64,000 nt of DNA. Origin: Polynucleobacter kasalickyi. GTDB taxonomy: Bacteria > Pseudomonadota > Gammaproteobacteria > Burkholderiales > Burkholderiaceae. The notes under the pieces are model-generated. The model was not told the origin of the DNA. It saw only the letters and a program-made list of their open reading frames with translations, and did not search any database. Each line of letters begins with the position of its first letter. Position 1 is the first letter of the stretch. The stretch lies in assembly GCF_900176405.1 (NCBI RefSeq), contig NZ_FWXJ01000006.1, forward strand, positions 124,001 to 188,000, given 5' to 3'. Below, one piece after another: positions 42,378 through 52,500 of this stretch. A program made the translations under genes and the position numbers.

Positions 42378-42887
42378 TTAACCTAAATTGCGCTTTTTAA
42401 TGCTAGGTTGACGTGCTTTAGCTCTTTTGAGCTGGCCACCGGCGGCAACCCGTTCATTCCCTAAAACTCTGGTAGCAACAGGCTTAGGTCGTTTTTGAGG
42501 GTTACGTGTGTATTTTTTCACCATCACGGTTCTAGGCGCACCAAATCCTTCGTCATTTCTTTTATGATTGGACGATTTACTTTGAAGATTTTTTAACTCT
42601 TCATTTGTAAGGATTTGAGGGCGATAAATCACCAATAACTTACCTATATGTTGAACTTTAGCTGCTTCTAACTGATCGCAAACTTGATCATAAATAGCCA
42701 GTCTTGCTTCGCGATCATCCCCTAAAACTCTGATTTTAATCAGTTGGTGCGAGTGTAGGGCATGGTCAGCTTCCTTGATTACTGCAGGTGTTAGGCCATC
42801 AGCACCTATCATTACAGTAGGAGAAAGTGAGTGGGCTTGCGAACGTAGGTCCGAACGTGTGGAAGAATCAATTTCTAAAATAGTCAT
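42378..42887 (-). CDS. yhbY: YhbY family RNA-binding (CRM domain) protein with basic extension
   Basis: The first 95 residues are a CRS1/YhbY (CRM) RNA-binding domain: LRSQAHSLSPTVMIGADGLTPAV and the segment HQLIKIRVLGDDREAR. In bacteria this protein associates with pre-50S ribosome subunits. The protein is 169 aa, clearly longer than the roughly 97 aa of E. coli YhbY; the extra 70 residues are strongly basic (KKYTRNPQKRPKP, LKRAKARQPSIKKRN) and probably disordered. It is divergent from rlmE, another 50S-assembly gene, with 57 bases between. Confidence 0.9.
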   Translation of the reverse strand: MTILEIDSSTRSDLRSQAHSLSPTVMIGADGLTPAVIKEADHALHSHQLIKIRVLGDDREARLAIYDQVCDQLEAAKVQHIGKLLVIYRPQILTNEELKNLQSKSSNHKRNDEGFGAPRTVMVKKYTRNPQKRPKPVATRVLGNERVAAGGQLKRAKARQPSIKKRNLG

Positions 42888-42944
42888 AGAGGTGTATTAT
42901 CTCTCACTTGAACCAACACTTAAAGCCTTTTTTTAGTTTTTATT

Positions 42945-43625
42945 ATGTCGAAGAATAAATTTAACAAAGACTGGTTGCAAGACCACCTTAATGACCCCTA
43001 TGTCAAAATGGCACAAAGGGAGGGGTATCGTGCGCGCGCGGCCTTTAAATTAAAGGAAATTGACGAACAAGATCACTTAATTAAACCAGGAATGGTTATT
43101 GTTGACTTGGGTAGTGCGCCTGGTAGTTGGAGCCAATATGCACGAAATCGCTTGACCGATTTAGGTAAAAAAAATGCAGAGATTGCTGATGGTAAACCCG
43201 ATGGCACAGTTATTGCGATTGATTTATTACCAATGGATCCGGTTGCTGACGTGCTATTTATTCAAGGTGACTTTCGAGAAGATAGCGTTTTTCAGGAGTT
43301 AGAAATGGCCTTACCAGGTGGCGCAAGTCCAGACCTTAGAAGGGTACACTTAGTCTTATCTGATATGGCGCCTAACTTATCTGGCGTGGCCGTCGCAGAT
43401 GCTGCTAGGATGGGACATTTAGCTGAATTAGCCCTAGAGTTTGCGCAGAAACACCTGACCCCGGAAGGTGCTTTGTTAATCAAATGTTTCCACGGTAGTG
43501 GCTATAGTCAAATAGTAGAATCATTTAAAAAAGTATTTAAAGTGGTCGCTCCACGAAAACCAAAAGCATCTAGGGATCGATCCGCAGAAACCTTTCTACT
43601 AGGAAGGTTTTTGAAGACGGTATAG
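42945..43625 (+). CDS. rlmE: 23S rRNA (uridine-2'-O-)-methyltransferase RlmE (FtsJ)
   Basis: Methylates U2552 of 23S rRNA during late 50S assembly (226 aa). Substrate-binding [12 protein letters not shown], the SAM motif [14 protein letters not shown], the catalytic aspartate in [12 protein letters not shown] and the lysine in [10 protein letters not shown] are visible. It contains a short insertion (about residues 72-86, [13 protein letters not shown]) compared with E. coli. Followed after 146 bases by ftsH, the classic neighbour. Confidence 0.96.
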   Translation: MSKNKFNKDWLQDHLNDPYVKMAQREGYRARAAFKLKEIDEQDHLIKPGMVIVDLGSAPGSWSQYARNRLTDLGKKNAEIADGKPDGTVIAIDLLPMDPVADVLFIQGDFREDSVFQELEMALPGGASPDLRRVHLVLSDMAPNLSGVAVADAARMGHLAELALEFAQKHLTPEGALLIKCFHGSGYSQIVESFKKVFKVVAPRKPKASRDRSAETFLLGRFLKTV

Positions 43626-43771
43626 ATTTTTCTCTAAGTTACTGAAAACATTGACCTACAGAGAAAATAAGGCAAAAATAGTAAAATAAATTCATATCTA
43701 GCACTTGAAAATGAAGGATAGTAGAATTACTTATAAGGTGAAGAACCTTAATTTTATCCATTGGAGTTATT

Positions 43772-45667
43772 TTGAATAATCAAATGATGCAAAAAGTCGG
43801 CATTTGGCTGATTGTTGCTTTAGTCGTATTTACTTTCTTTAAGCAGTTTGACAAACCTCGTGCTCAGGATCAACTGACTTATTCCCAGTTCATGGATGAT
43901 GCCAAGGTCGGCAAAATCAAACGGGTTGACGTGCAAGGTAGAAACCTGCAAGTGACCGCATCTGATGGTAACAAGTACAGCATTATTTCTCCAGGCGATA
44001 TTTGGATGGTTGGCGAACTCATGAAGTTCGGTGTGCAGGTAACCGGCAAAGCGGAGGATGAGCCAAGTGTTTTTGTATCTGCACTCTATTATTTAGGTCC
44101 CACACTATTGATCATTGGTTTCTGGTTTTTCATGATGCGCCAAATGCAAGGTGGCGGTAAGGGTGGAGCTTTCTCATTTGGCAAGTCAAAAGCTCGTTTG
44201 ATTGACGAAAATAGTAACCCGGTGAACTTTACGGATGTTGCTGGTTGCGATGAAGCAAAAAGTGAAGTTGCTGAATTAGTAGACTTCCTCAAGGATCCTA
44301 CTAAATTTCAAAAATTAGGTGGCAGAATTCCACGCGGGGTTTTGTTGGTTGGCCCTCCTGGTACCGGTAAAACACTCTTAGCTCGTGCTATTGCAGGCGA
44401 AGCAAAGGTTCCTTTCTTTTCTATTTCAGGTTCTGACTTTGTAGAAATGTTCGTGGGTGTTGGTGCAGCTAGAGTTCGCGATATGTTCGAAAACGCCAAG
44501 AAACAATCACCATGCATTATCTTTATTGATGAGATCGATGCCGTGGGTCGTCACCGCGGTGCAGGCACTGGTGGTGGCAACGATGAACGCGAACAAACAC
44601 TCAACCAGATGTTGGTCGAGATGGATGGTTTTGAAGCAAATAGCGGCGTCATTGTGATTGCTGCAACCAATCGATCCGATGTTCTAGATAAGGCTTTACT
44701 CAGACCTGGTCGATTTGATCGTCAAGTTTATGTCGGTTTACCAGACATTCGTGGTCGTGAGCAAATTTTAAAAGTACATATGCGTAAAGTTCCAATTGAT
44801 GCGGATGTGGATGCTGCAATCCTAGCTCGTGGTACGCCGGGATTCTCTGGAGCAGATCTTGCAAACTTGGTAAACGAAGCTGCTTTATTTGCCGCGAGAA
44901 GAAATAAACGTGCGGTTGAAATGATTGATTTTGAAGACGCTAAAGACAAGATCTACATGGGCCCAGAGCGTAAATCTGCGGTTATGCGTGAGGATGAGCG
45001 TCGCAATACTGCATATCATGAATCAGGTCATGCTGTCGTGGCAAAGTTGTTGCCAAAAGCTGATCCGGTGCATAAGGTAACTATCATGCCGCGTGGTATG
45101 GCATTGGGCGTTACTTGGCAGTTACCGGAATTTGATCGGGTGAATTTATACAAAGATCGGATGCTCGAGGATTTGGCTATTTTATTTGGAGGCCGTGCTG
45201 CTGAAGAAGTATTCTTGAACTCGATGAGTACGGGCGCTTCGAATGACTTTGAGCGTGCTACCAAGCTGGCAAGAGATATGGTAACTCGTTACGGGATGAG
45301 CGAGTCATTAGGCACGATGGTTTATGTCGACACAGAGTCTGATAGTGTATTTGGGCGTATGAATTCGAAGACAGTATCAGAGGTTACTCAACAAAAAGTT
45401 GATGCGGAGATTCGTTCTTTGTTAGATCAGCAATATGCCCTAGCTAAACAACTGTTAGAGAATAATCGTGACAAGGTTGAAGCAATGGTGGTTGCTCTAT
45501 TAGAATGGGAAACCATTGATGCTGATCAAGTCAACGATATTATGGGGGGCAATACACCACGTCCACCAAAGCCAAGTCAAGATCCAACAACGGGGGTGAA
45601 TCCCACCAATGGGGATGGTGGTAATTCAGCAAACCCGGCTAAAGGTAGTTCACCCGCGACAGTTTAA
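43772..45667 (+). CDS. ftsH: ATP-dependent zinc metalloprotease FtsH
   Basis: A membrane-anchored AAA+ protease for quality control and regulatory proteolysis (631 aa). It has two N-terminal membrane helices (about 10-25 and 106-124), Walker A GPPGTGKT, Walker [12 protein letters not shown], pore loop MFVGVGA, the second region of homology ([20 protein letters not shown]) and the zinc motif HESGH. The start is TTG at 43772, supported by GGAG five bases upstream and by the family N-terminus [14 protein letters not shown]; an ATG four codons later is an alternative. A perfect CTTGAAA, the sigma-32 -35 consensus, lies at 43704-43710, but no matching -10 was found. Confidence 0.97.
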   Translation: MNNQMMQKVGIWLIVALVVFTFFKQFDKPRAQDQLTYSQFMDDAKVGKIKRVDVQGRNLQVTASDGNKYSIISPGDIWMVGELMKFGVQVTGKAEDEPSVFVSALYYLGPTLLIIGFWFFMMRQMQGGGKGGAFSFGKSKARLIDENSNPVNFTDVAGCDEAKSEVAELVDFLKDPTKFQKLGGRIPRGVLLVGPPGTGKTLLARAIAGEAKVPFFSISGSDFVEMFVGVGAARVRDMFENAKKQSPCIIFIDEIDAVGRHRGAGTGGGNDEREQTLNQMLVEMDGFEANSGVIVIAATNRSDVLDKALLRPGRFDRQVYVGLPDIRGREQILKVHMRKVPIDADVDAAILARGTPGFSGADLANLVNEAALFAARRNKRAVEMIDFEDAKDKIYMGPERKSAVMREDERRNTAYHESGHAVVAKLLPKADPVHKVTIMPRGMALGVTWQLPEFDRVNLYKDRMLEDLAILFGGRAAEEVFLNSMSTGASNDFERATKLARDMVTRYGMSESLGTMVYVDTESDSVFGRMNSKTVSEVTQQKVDAEIRSLLDQQYALAKQLLENNRDKVEAMVVALLEWETIDADQVNDIMGGNTPRPPKPSQDPTTGVNPTNGDGGNSANPAKGSSPATV

Positions 45668-45678
45668 GTTGAACTTGT

Positions 45679-46578
45679 ATGGAATTAAGTAATCTAAAGC
45701 CCGTAACCTGGCGTTGCGGGCGTTTTTATTTCAAGTGGTTGGGTAATGAAGGCCAACCACTTGAGGGTCGACAATTGCCCGTTGTCATGGGTATTCTCAA
45801 TGTCACGCCCGACTCCTTTTCTGATGGTGGAAAGTATTTCAATCCTCGAATAGCCATAGACCATGCCTACCAAATGATTGAGGATGGTGCGCAGATTATT
45901 GATATTGGCGGGGAGTCCTCTAAACCAGGCGCCGCCACCGTCTCAGAGGCCGAGGAGCAAGATCGAGTACTGCCAATTATCGAGGCGCTGCAAGGGGCTA
46001 AAGTAGCGTTATCACTTGACTCATACAAAGCTTCAACGATGTCCTTAGCAGTGAAAGCTGGGGTTGATATTTTGAATGATATTTCTGGTTTCTCTAGTCC
46101 AGCAAATCAGCAAGTAGCGATTGATCATTCCTCCGTTGGTTTATGTTTGATGCATATGCAAAATGATCCAAAAACAATGCAGATTCGTCCGGTGTATGAG
46201 GACGTAATTAGTGAAGTAAATCATTTTTTCCGAGAAAATGTTCAGCAGTTAAATACTCATGGGGTTAGTTTGGACCGAATTTGTATTGATCCCGGCTTTG
46301 GCTTTGGTAAAACCGCAAAACATAATTTGATGTTGCTAAATCAATTAGAATCATTCCAACATTTTGGGCTTCCCATTTTGGTTGGGATGTCCAGGAAAAG
46401 TACGTTGGGTAAGTTGATTGGTTCTGATCTTGAAGACAGGACTGTTGCCAGTATTGCTGCCATGTTATTTGGTATTCAAAGGGGTGCTAAAGTACTGCGT
46501 GTGCACGATGTCAAGGAAAGCGTTCAGGCAATTAAAGTTTGGACTGCTTTAAGTAATGAGTCAATTGCAATTGAATAG
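45679..46578 (+). CDS. folP: Dihydropteroate synthase
   Basis: Condenses p-aminobenzoate with dihydropterin pyrophosphate in folate synthesis and is the target of sulfonamides (299 aa). Both signatures are visible: [18 protein letters not shown] and [12 protein letters not shown], then the pterin-site [13 protein letters not shown]. It has an N-terminal extension of about 32 residues. It follows ftsH after 11 bases and precedes glmM, a gene order shared with E. coli. Confidence 0.97.
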   Translation: MELSNLKPVTWRCGRFYFKWLGNEGQPLEGRQLPVVMGILNVTPDSFSDGGKYFNPRIAIDHAYQMIEDGAQIIDIGGESSKPGAATVSEAEEQDRVLPIIEALQGAKVALSLDSYKASTMSLAVKAGVDILNDISGFSSPANQQVAIDHSSVGLCLMHMQNDPKTMQIRPVYEDVISEVNHFFRENVQQLNTHGVSLDRICIDPGFGFGKTAKHNLMLLNQLESFQHFGLPILVGMSRKSTLGKLIGSDLEDRTVASIAAMLFGIQRGAKVLRVHDVKESVQAIKVWTALSNESIAIE

Positions 46579-46591
46579 AGAGATGAATCGA

Positions 46592-47938
46592 ATGGCAAAA
46601 AAATATTTTGGAACGGATGGTATTCGAGGTGAAGTTGGAAAATCCCCGATTAGTCCTGATTTCGTCATGCAACTCGGGTATGCGGCAGGACGCGTTTTTT
46701 CAAAGTATTGGGATGGCAATGGTCGTCAAACGGTTCTCATTGGCAAAGATACTCGTATTTCAGGCTATATGTTGGAGTCTGCGCTGGAGGCGGGTTTCTG
46801 TGCTGCAGGTGTGGATGTTGTCTTGTGTGGACCCATACCGACGCCGGGCATTGCTTATTTAACAAGGACTTTACGCTTGACTGCTGGAGTTGTTATTTCA
46901 GCATCCCATAATCCCTATCAAGATAACGGGATTAAATTTTTTACTTCATCAGGTGATAAATTACCGGATTCAATTGAACTTGAAATTGAAGAAGCGATTT
47001 CTGAACCTTTAGTCTGTTGCTCTTCAGATTTACTGGGTAAAGTGCGTCGATTAGATGATGCGGCGGGAAGATATATTGAGTTTTGTAAAAGTACCTTTCC
47101 AAACGACTCGAATTTATTCAACTTAAAGCTCGTTGTAGATACTGCGAATGGTGCTGCTTACCATATTGCTCGGCATGTATTTCATGAGTTAGGTGCAGAG
47201 GTCATCCCGATTGGTAATCAACCTAATGGCATGAATATTAATGATGGTTTTGGTGCCACATCCCCGCAAGCATGTATTGATAAGGTCTTAGAAACACAGT
47301 CTGATTATGGGATTGCGCTAGATGGTGATGCCGATCGATTGCAGCTCATTGATAAAAACGGGAATTTGTTTAATGGCGATCAACTACTTTATTTGGCAGT
47401 TAAAGACCGTTTAGAGATGGGTATTAAAGTGCCTGGTGTTGTTGGTACCTTGATGACTAATTTAGCGATTGAAAATGCATTTAAAGCTTTAGGCGTGCCC
47501 TTTGAAAGAGCCGCTGTTGGGGATCGTTATGTGCTGGAGAAACTGAAAAAGAATGGGTGGCTGATCGGCGGTGAAGGATCAGGTCATCTATTGTTTTTAG
47601 ACAAACACAGTACGGGTGATGGCATCGTGGCAGCCCTTCAAATGCTATCTTCTATTTGTAGAACCAAGGGCGCTATTTTAGATCGGTTAGCTGCAGTTCC
47701 TCTATATCCACAAGTATTAATCAATGTGAAATTTAAACTAGGTTATGACTTTAAATCTGACGAAAATCTAGCAAAGGTAGTTAAAACCTCTGAAGATGAA
47801 CTGTCGGGAATGGGGCGAGTTTTACTGCGTCCCTCTGGAACGGAACCGGTTTTGAGAGTCATGGTGGAAGCAAACGAGAAAGAAATGGCGCAAAAATACG
47901 CCAAATTGATTGCTGATCAAATTCCACTCGGATATTAA
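46592..47938 (+). CDS. glmM: Phosphoglucosamine mutase
   Basis: Interconverts glucosamine 6-phosphate and glucosamine 1-phosphate for cell-wall and LPS precursors (448 aa from this start). The phosphoserine loop is in [15 protein letters not shown], the metal site in [13 protein letters not shown], and the sugar-binding GGEGSGHLL and phosphate-binding [13 protein letters not shown] are intact. I chose ATG 46592 ([14 protein letters not shown]), the family start; ATG 46583 is also possible, while starts further upstream overlap folP. Confidence 0.96.
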   Translation: MAKKYFGTDGIRGEVGKSPISPDFVMQLGYAAGRVFSKYWDGNGRQTVLIGKDTRISGYMLESALEAGFCAAGVDVVLCGPIPTPGIAYLTRTLRLTAGVVISASHNPYQDNGIKFFTSSGDKLPDSIELEIEEAISEPLVCCSSDLLGKVRRLDDAAGRYIEFCKSTFPNDSNLFNLKLVVDTANGAAYHIARHVFHELGAEVIPIGNQPNGMNINDGFGATSPQACIDKVLETQSDYGIALDGDADRLQLIDKNGNLFNGDQLLYLAVKDRLEMGIKVPGVVGTLMTNLAIENAFKALGVPFERAAVGDRYVLEKLKKNGWLIGGEGSGHLLFLDKHSTGDGIVAALQMLSSICRTKGAILDRLAAVPLYPQVLINVKFKLGYDFKSDENLAKVVKTSEDELSGMGRVLLRPSGTEPVLRVMVEANEKEMAQKYAKLIADQIPLGY

Positions 47939-47987
47939 GTAATTGTTTTATATGGTTTTATAAAATTAATATGACATATTAAAATTT

Positions 47988-48005
47988 TGTCATATTTCCC
48001 TCATA
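47988..48005 (+). promoter_or_regulatory. Probable Pho box (PhoB site) upstream of pstS
   Basis: Two half-sites with exactly 11-base spacing: TGTCATA (47988-47994) and CCTCATA (47999-48005), separated by an AT-rich TTTC. This is the spacing and pattern of PhoB boxes, consensus CTGTCATA repeated each helical turn. A candidate -10, TATTCT, follows at 48026-48031, and the pstS start at 48058 has a GAGGA ribosome binding site. A perfect inverted copy, TATGACA, lies at 47970-47976. Confidence 0.7.
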
Positions 48006-48057
48006 TTCATCATTTAAAGTATCACTATTCTGTTGCTAAATAAATCGTGAGGAAAAT

Positions 48058-49077
48058 ATGCGAAATCAAATTACCAATGCATTATTAGTTGGGTCAATAT
48101 TAGTTGGTTCATTTCAAGCTATCGCGGCTGATGTTACTGGCGCTGGGGCTTCATTTCCAGCCCCCGTATACAGCAAGTGGGCTGAGGAGTACAAAAAAGA
48201 AACTAAAAATAACGTGAACTATGCTTCGATTGGTTCTTCTGGTGGCATCAAGCAAATTCGTGAAAAAACAGTAGATTTCGGTGCTACTGATGCTCCTTTA
48301 AAAGGGGAAGACTTAGAAAAGAGTGGTATGGTTCAGTTCCCAGCGATTATTGGCGGTGTTGTGCCAGTAGTTAACTTAGCAGGATTTAAGCCAGGCCAAC
48401 TCAGATTAGATGGTGAGACGATTGCTTTGATTTTTGCTGGCGATATTTCAAATTGGAATGACCCTAAAATTGCGGCTCTAAATCCTGGCGTTAAATTACC
48501 TGATCAAGCAATTACCGTAGTTACTCGTTCAGATGGATCTGGAACGACAGCAGTGTTCACTGACTACCTTTCAAAAGCTAGCAAAATGTGGGCAGAGAAA
48601 GTTGGTTCTGGTGCTACCGTGAAGTGGCCAGCCGTTTCGACTGTTGGTGGCAAAGGTAATGAAGGTGTCTCGGCGAACGTCACACGCGTTAAAGGTTCGA
48701 TTGGTTATGTTGAATATGCTTATGCAAAAATCAACAATATGACTTCATTACAAATGAAGAATTTAAATGGTAATTTTGTCAGTGCTAGTTTAGATTCATT
48801 CAAAGCTGCTGCTGCTGGTGCAAACTGGGCGGGTACTCCAGGTATGGGGATTTCAATGACTCAACAACCAGGCGCTAATTCATGGCCGATTGCAGCAGCA
48901 TCATTTATTTTGATGTACAAAGATCCAGCTAGCAAAGAGAAATCTGCTGAAGTCATTAAGTTCTTTACTTGGGCATTCAAAGATGGAGATCCAATTGCAG
49001 CTGCTTTAGACTATGTGCCATTGCCTGATGCAGTAGTGAACTACATTGCCAAAAACGTTTGGACTCAAATCAAGTAA
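48058..49077 (+). CDS. pstS: Phosphate ABC transporter, periplasmic phosphate-binding protein
   Basis: Captures phosphate in the periplasm for the PstCAB importer (339 aa). A signal peptide of about 24 residues ends AIAA before DVTGAGASFPAPVYSKW. The phosphate-binding residues are in the loops IGSSGGIKQ, FGATDAPL and TRSDGSGTTAVFTDYL. It is preceded by a Pho box and followed by a hairpin that may keep its mRNA more abundant than that of the downstream transporter genes. Confidence 0.97.
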   Translation: MRNQITNALLVGSILVGSFQAIAADVTGAGASFPAPVYSKWAEEYKKETKNNVNYASIGSSGGIKQIREKTVDFGATDAPLKGEDLEKSGMVQFPAIIGGVVPVVNLAGFKPGQLRLDGETIALIFAGDISNWNDPKIAALNPGVKLPDQAITVVTRSDGSGTTAVFTDYLSKASKMWAEKVGSGATVKWPAVSTVGGKGNEGVSANVTRVKGSIGYVEYAYAKINNMTSLQMKNLNGNFVSASLDSFKAAAAGANWAGTPGMGISMTQQPGANSWPIAAASFILMYKDPASKEKSAEVIKFFTWAFKDGDPIAAALDYVPLPDAVVNYIAKNVWTQIK

Positions 49078-49086
49078 TTTGTAAAA

Positions 49087-49114
49087 AAACACCCTAGTCA
49101 TCGCTAGGGTGTTT
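49087..49114 (+). terminator. Hairpin between pstS and pstC (partial terminator or mRNA-stabilising stem)
   Basis: An 11-pair perfect stem (49087-49097 with 49104-49114, six-base loop) with an A-run before it and TTT at its end. It lies 9 bases after the pstS stop and 36 bases before pstC. Such hairpins in binding-protein transporter operons let only part of transcription continue, or protect the upstream mRNA from 3' decay. Confidence 0.7.
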
Positions 49115-49150
49115 AGTACCGATTTAATGTTGAATCAACCTTAAGTTTTT

Positions 49151-50155
49151 ATGGAAAATATGATGTCAGATACTGATGTGAACAAAGGAATTAAGCTTTC
49201 TCCGGAAATGAAGAAAATTATCCGGAAACAGCGTTTACAGGATTTTATTTTCCATAAAGTTACTTTAACTTTCGCTTCACTTGTACTCGTAGTTTTGGCT
49301 GGAATTATTATTTCCCTGATCATTACAGCTTGGCCAACATTTGCTAAATATGGCCCAGGTTTTTTCTTTCGCAATGAGTGGGATGTCGTTAATTCCGATT
49401 TTGGTGGTCTTGACTCTATTTACGGTACGCTTGTTACAGCAGTCATCGCTCTTCTTATAGCGGTACCAATTAGTTTCGGTATTTCAGTATTTCTTACGGA
49501 AATGTGCCCAGGTTGGTTGAAACGACCTCTCGGAACGGCTGTTGAGTTACTTGCCGCTGTTCCTTCGATTATTTATGGCATGTTCGGCTTGTTTGTTTTC
49601 GCACCTGTTTATGCCGATTATGTACAACCATTCCTGACCTCAACAATTGGGCAAGTACCAGTGATTGGGGTGCTATTTAAGGGCGCTCCTAATGGTATTG
49701 GCTTATTAACTGCAGCGCTCATTTTGGCTTTTATGATTATTCCTTTCATTACATCCGTAATGAGAGACGTGTTTGAAATTGTGCCCCCAGTTTTAAAAGA
49801 AGCAGCCTACGGTATCGGTTGTACAACTTGGGAAGTGGTTACAAGAGTCGTACTTCCTTACACTCGAACTGGGGTTGTTGGAGGCGTTATGCTCGGTCTT
49901 GGACGGGCACTTGGTGAAACAATGGCGGTTACTTTTGTGATTGGTAATGCGCATAGAATTAGTCCTTCACTCTTCTCTCCTGGCTCATCTATTGCTTCAA
50001 CCTTAGCGAATGAATTCGGCGAAGCTGAACCTGGTTTGCATTACTCTTCTTTGTTTGCCCTAGGCTTAACTTTATTTATTATTACTTTGTTTGTGTTAGC
50101 TGCAGCTAAATGGATGCTGATTAACATGGAAAAAAATCAAGGGAGTAAAAATTAA
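49151..50155 (+). CDS. pstC: Phosphate ABC transporter permease PstC
   Basis: One of the two membrane subunits of the high-affinity phosphate importer (334 aa, six helices). The permease-ATPase coupling segment is EAAYGIGCTTWEVVTRVVLPYTRTG, quoted in parts as EAAYGIGCT and VLPYTRTG, followed by GLGRALGETMAVTFVIGN. The long N-terminal arm is charged (MKKIIRKQRLQD). ATG 49151 is used; ATGs 9 and 12 bases later are alternatives. It is followed after two bases by pstA. Confidence 0.96.
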   Translation: MENMMSDTDVNKGIKLSPEMKKIIRKQRLQDFIFHKVTLTFASLVLVVLAGIIISLIITAWPTFAKYGPGFFFRNEWDVVNSDFGGLDSIYGTLVTAVIALLIAVPISFGISVFLTEMCPGWLKRPLGTAVELLAAVPSIIYGMFGLFVFAPVYADYVQPFLTSTIGQVPVIGVLFKGAPNGIGLLTAALILAFMIIPFITSVMRDVFEIVPPVLKEAAYGIGCTTWEVVTRVVLPYTRTGVVGGVMLGLGRALGETMAVTFVIGNAHRISPSLFSPGSSIASTLANEFGEAEPGLHYSSLFALGLTLFIITLFVLAAAKWMLINMEKNQGSKN

Positions 50156-50157
50156 CG

Positions 50158-51000
50158 ATGAGTAACAATATTTACAGAGCTAGAAAAATACGCAATACAG
50201 TTGGCTTATCTCTATCTTTAGGAGCGATGTTAATTGGTATGGCTGCGCTAATTTGGATTTTATTTATTCTTTTTTCCAAAGGTTTTGCGGCTTTAAGTTA
50301 CGATTTCTTTTTCCATAGCACTCCAGCCCCTGGGTCGGTTGGCGGTGGGCTTGCAAACGCAATTGTCGGTAGTTTGATGATGGTCGCTTCTTGTACTTTA
50401 ATCAGCACACCAATTGGGGTCCTAGCTGGAATTTTCTTGGCTGAATATGGTGATAGAAGTCGAATTGCAAGTATTACTAGGTTTGTGAATGACATTATGT
50501 TATCCGCACCTTCAATCGTCATTGGTTTGTTTGTTTACGCAATTTATGTTGCTCAGGTAAAGCATTTTTCTGGAGTGGCTGGTACGATTGCTTTATCTTT
50601 AATTGCAGTACCTGTGGTACTAAAGACCACTGAAAACATGTTAAGGCTAGTCCCTAGTACCTTGCGTGAGGCTGCCTATGCCTTAGGTGCTCCAAAATGG
50701 CGAGTTTCTTTTTCCATTATTCTGAGATCAGCAAAAAGTGGGGTTATTACAGGTTTATTACTCGCAGTAGCAAGGGTCAGTGGTGAAACAGCACCTTTAC
50801 TCTTTACGGCACTCAATAATCAATTTTTCTCGACTGATATGACAAAACCAATGGCTAACTTGCCGGTGGTGATTTACCAATTTGCTCTAAGTCCTTATGA
50901 GAATTGGGTGAATTTAGCTTGGGGTGGAGCTTTAGTCATTACTTTAACTGTTTTAGGGCTCAATATTCTTGCCCGCGTATTTTTTAGAGAGAAATCATAA
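50158..51000 (+). CDS. pstA: Phosphate ABC transporter permease PstA
   Basis: The second membrane subunit of the importer (280 aa, six helices). The coupling loop is [20 protein letters not shown], followed by [20 protein letters not shown], both typical of PstA. The stop codon shares one base with the pstB start (TAATG). Confidence 0.96.
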   Translation: MSNNIYRARKIRNTVGLSLSLGAMLIGMAALIWILFILFSKGFAALSYDFFFHSTPAPGSVGGGLANAIVGSLMMVASCTLISTPIGVLAGIFLAEYGDRSRIASITRFVNDIMLSAPSIVIGLFVYAIYVAQVKHFSGVAGTIALSLIAVPVVLKTTENMLRLVPSTLREAAYALGAPKWRVSFSIILRSAKSGVITGLLLAVARVSGETAPLLFTALNNQFFSTDMTKPMANLPVVIYQFALSPYENWVNLAWGGALVITLTVLGLNILARVFFREKS

Positions 51001-51773
51001 TGCTAGAAACTGCTAACTTAAAAAATGCTATTGAAGTTAAAAACTTAAATTTTTATTATGGAAAATTTAAGGGGTTGAAATCAATTAATCTGAACATTGT
51101 TGAAAACAAAGTAACCGCTTTCATTGGGCCATCTGGCTGCGGAAAATCGACTTTATTAAGAACCTTTAATCGTATGTATGACTTGTATCCAGGTCAACGA
51201 GCTGAAGGTGAAATTAATCTTTATGGTGAAGACATCCTAAATCCTAAATTGGATTTAAATTTATTAAGATCCAAAGTCGGAATGATTTTCCAAAAACCAA
51301 CCCCGTTTCCAATGAGTATCTATGACAACATCGCCTTTGGTGTGAAGTTATACGAGAACTTGAGTAAAGCGGATATGGATGAGCGTGTCGAGTGGGCCTT
51401 AAATAAAGCGGCTCTTTGGACTGAAGTAAAAGATAAATTAAATCAGAGTGGCCTGTCTTTATCTGGTGGTCAACAACAACGTTTGTGTATTGCAAGGGGA
51501 GTCGCAGTGAAGCCAACAGTATTGTTGTTGGATGAGCCCACATCGGCCCTTGATCCGATCTCGACAGGAAAAGTTGAAGAACTCGTCCACGAACTCAAGA
51601 AAGACTATACCGTTGCGATTGTGACCCATAATATGCAACAAGCTGCCCGAATTTCCGACTATACTGCCTTTATGTACTTGGGTGAGTTGATTGAGTTCAA
51701 TGATACTAAGCAGATTTTCTTAAAGCCAGACCGTGAAGAAACAGAAGACTATATTACTGGTCGATTTGGTTAA
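51000..51773 (+). CDS. pstB: Phosphate ABC transporter ATP-binding protein PstB
   Basis: The ATPase of the importer (257 aa). Walker [13 protein letters not shown], the Q-loop [14 protein letters not shown], signature [14 protein letters not shown], Walker [13 protein letters not shown] and the H-loop [10 protein letters not shown] are intact. The Pst complex also signals phosphate sufficiency to PhoR through PhoU, which is encoded next. Confidence 0.98.
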   Translation: MLETANLKNAIEVKNLNFYYGKFKGLKSINLNIVENKVTAFIGPSGCGKSTLLRTFNRMYDLYPGQRAEGEINLYGEDILNPKLDLNLLRSKVGMIFQKPTPFPMSIYDNIAFGVKLYENLSKADMDERVEWALNKAALWTEVKDKLNQSGLSLSGGQQQRLCIARGVAVKPTVLLLDEPTSALDPISTGKVEELVHELKKDYTVAIVTHNMQQAARISDYTAFMYLGELIEFNDTKQIFLKPDREETEDYITGRFG

Positions 51774-51794
51774 CTAAAATTACAAGAGGTCTAT

Positions 51795-52499
51795 ATGCCA
51801 GATAAACATTTATCATCCCAGTTCGATGCTGATTTAAATAGTATTAATGCACACATGTTAGAAATGGGTGGATTAGTAGAGTCTCAATTAGCATCTGCGA
51901 TGAAATCTTTTTCAACGATGGACGCAGATCTTGCATCTGAGGTAATGGAAAAAGAGAAGTCTGTTAATGCATATGAAGTTGCAATTGATGTTGAGTGTGC
52001 TGAAATTTTAGCGCGTCGCCAGCCTACGGCAAAAGACTTACGGTTAGTCATGGGAGTGTTAAAGGCAATTTCTAATTTAGAGCGTGTTGGCGATGAAGCA
52101 GATCACATTGCGGCGCGAGTAAGAAAATTAGTGGATGTCAATGCCCCTTATCAAATCAACGTTGCAGAGATCAGGATTGCCGGTCAAATGGCCTTAGGCT
52201 TGTTGCGTAGGTCACTAGATGCTTTCGCTAGAATGGACTCTAAAGCAGCGGCTCAAATTGTGGCCGACGACATTGAGATTGATAATGAGTTTAGAGGTTT
52301 TGTACGTAAACTAAACTCTTACATGAGTGAAGATCCACGGATTATTTCTACTGCTTTGGAAATTTTGTTTATCGCCAAAGCGGTAGAGCGTATCGGGGAT
52401 CATGCAAAAAACATCGCTGAGTTTGTGATTTATGTTGATAAGGGTATGGACGTTCGCCATATTCCTCACGCAAAATTAATTGAAGAGGCAAATAAATAA
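51795..52499 (+). CDS. phoU: Phosphate-signalling regulator PhoU
   Basis: A 234-aa all-helical protein built of two three-helix PhoU repeats. The metal-binding/PhoU signature segments are ISNLERVGDEADHIAARV near residue 90 and KAVERIGDHAKNIAEFV near residue 195. PhoU links the Pst importer to PhoR and keeps the regulon off when phosphate is plentiful. It ends one base before the phoB start. Confidence 0.97.
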   Translation: MPDKHLSSQFDADLNSINAHMLEMGGLVESQLASAMKSFSTMDADLASEVMEKEKSVNAYEVAIDVECAEILARRQPTAKDLRLVMGVLKAISNLERVGDEADHIAARVRKLVDVNAPYQINVAEIRIAGQMALGLLRRSLDAFARMDSKAAAQIVADDIEIDNEFRGFVRKLNSYMSEDPRIISTALEILFIAKAVERIGDHAKNIAEFVIYVDKGMDVRHIPHAKLIEEANK

Positions 52500-52500
52500 A

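Noticed and set aside
43704..43737. Sigma-32 heat-shock promoter for ftsH
   Set aside because: The -35 CTTGAAA is perfect, but no CCCCAT-like -10 occurs at the right distance; the match may be chance or a sigma-70 element.
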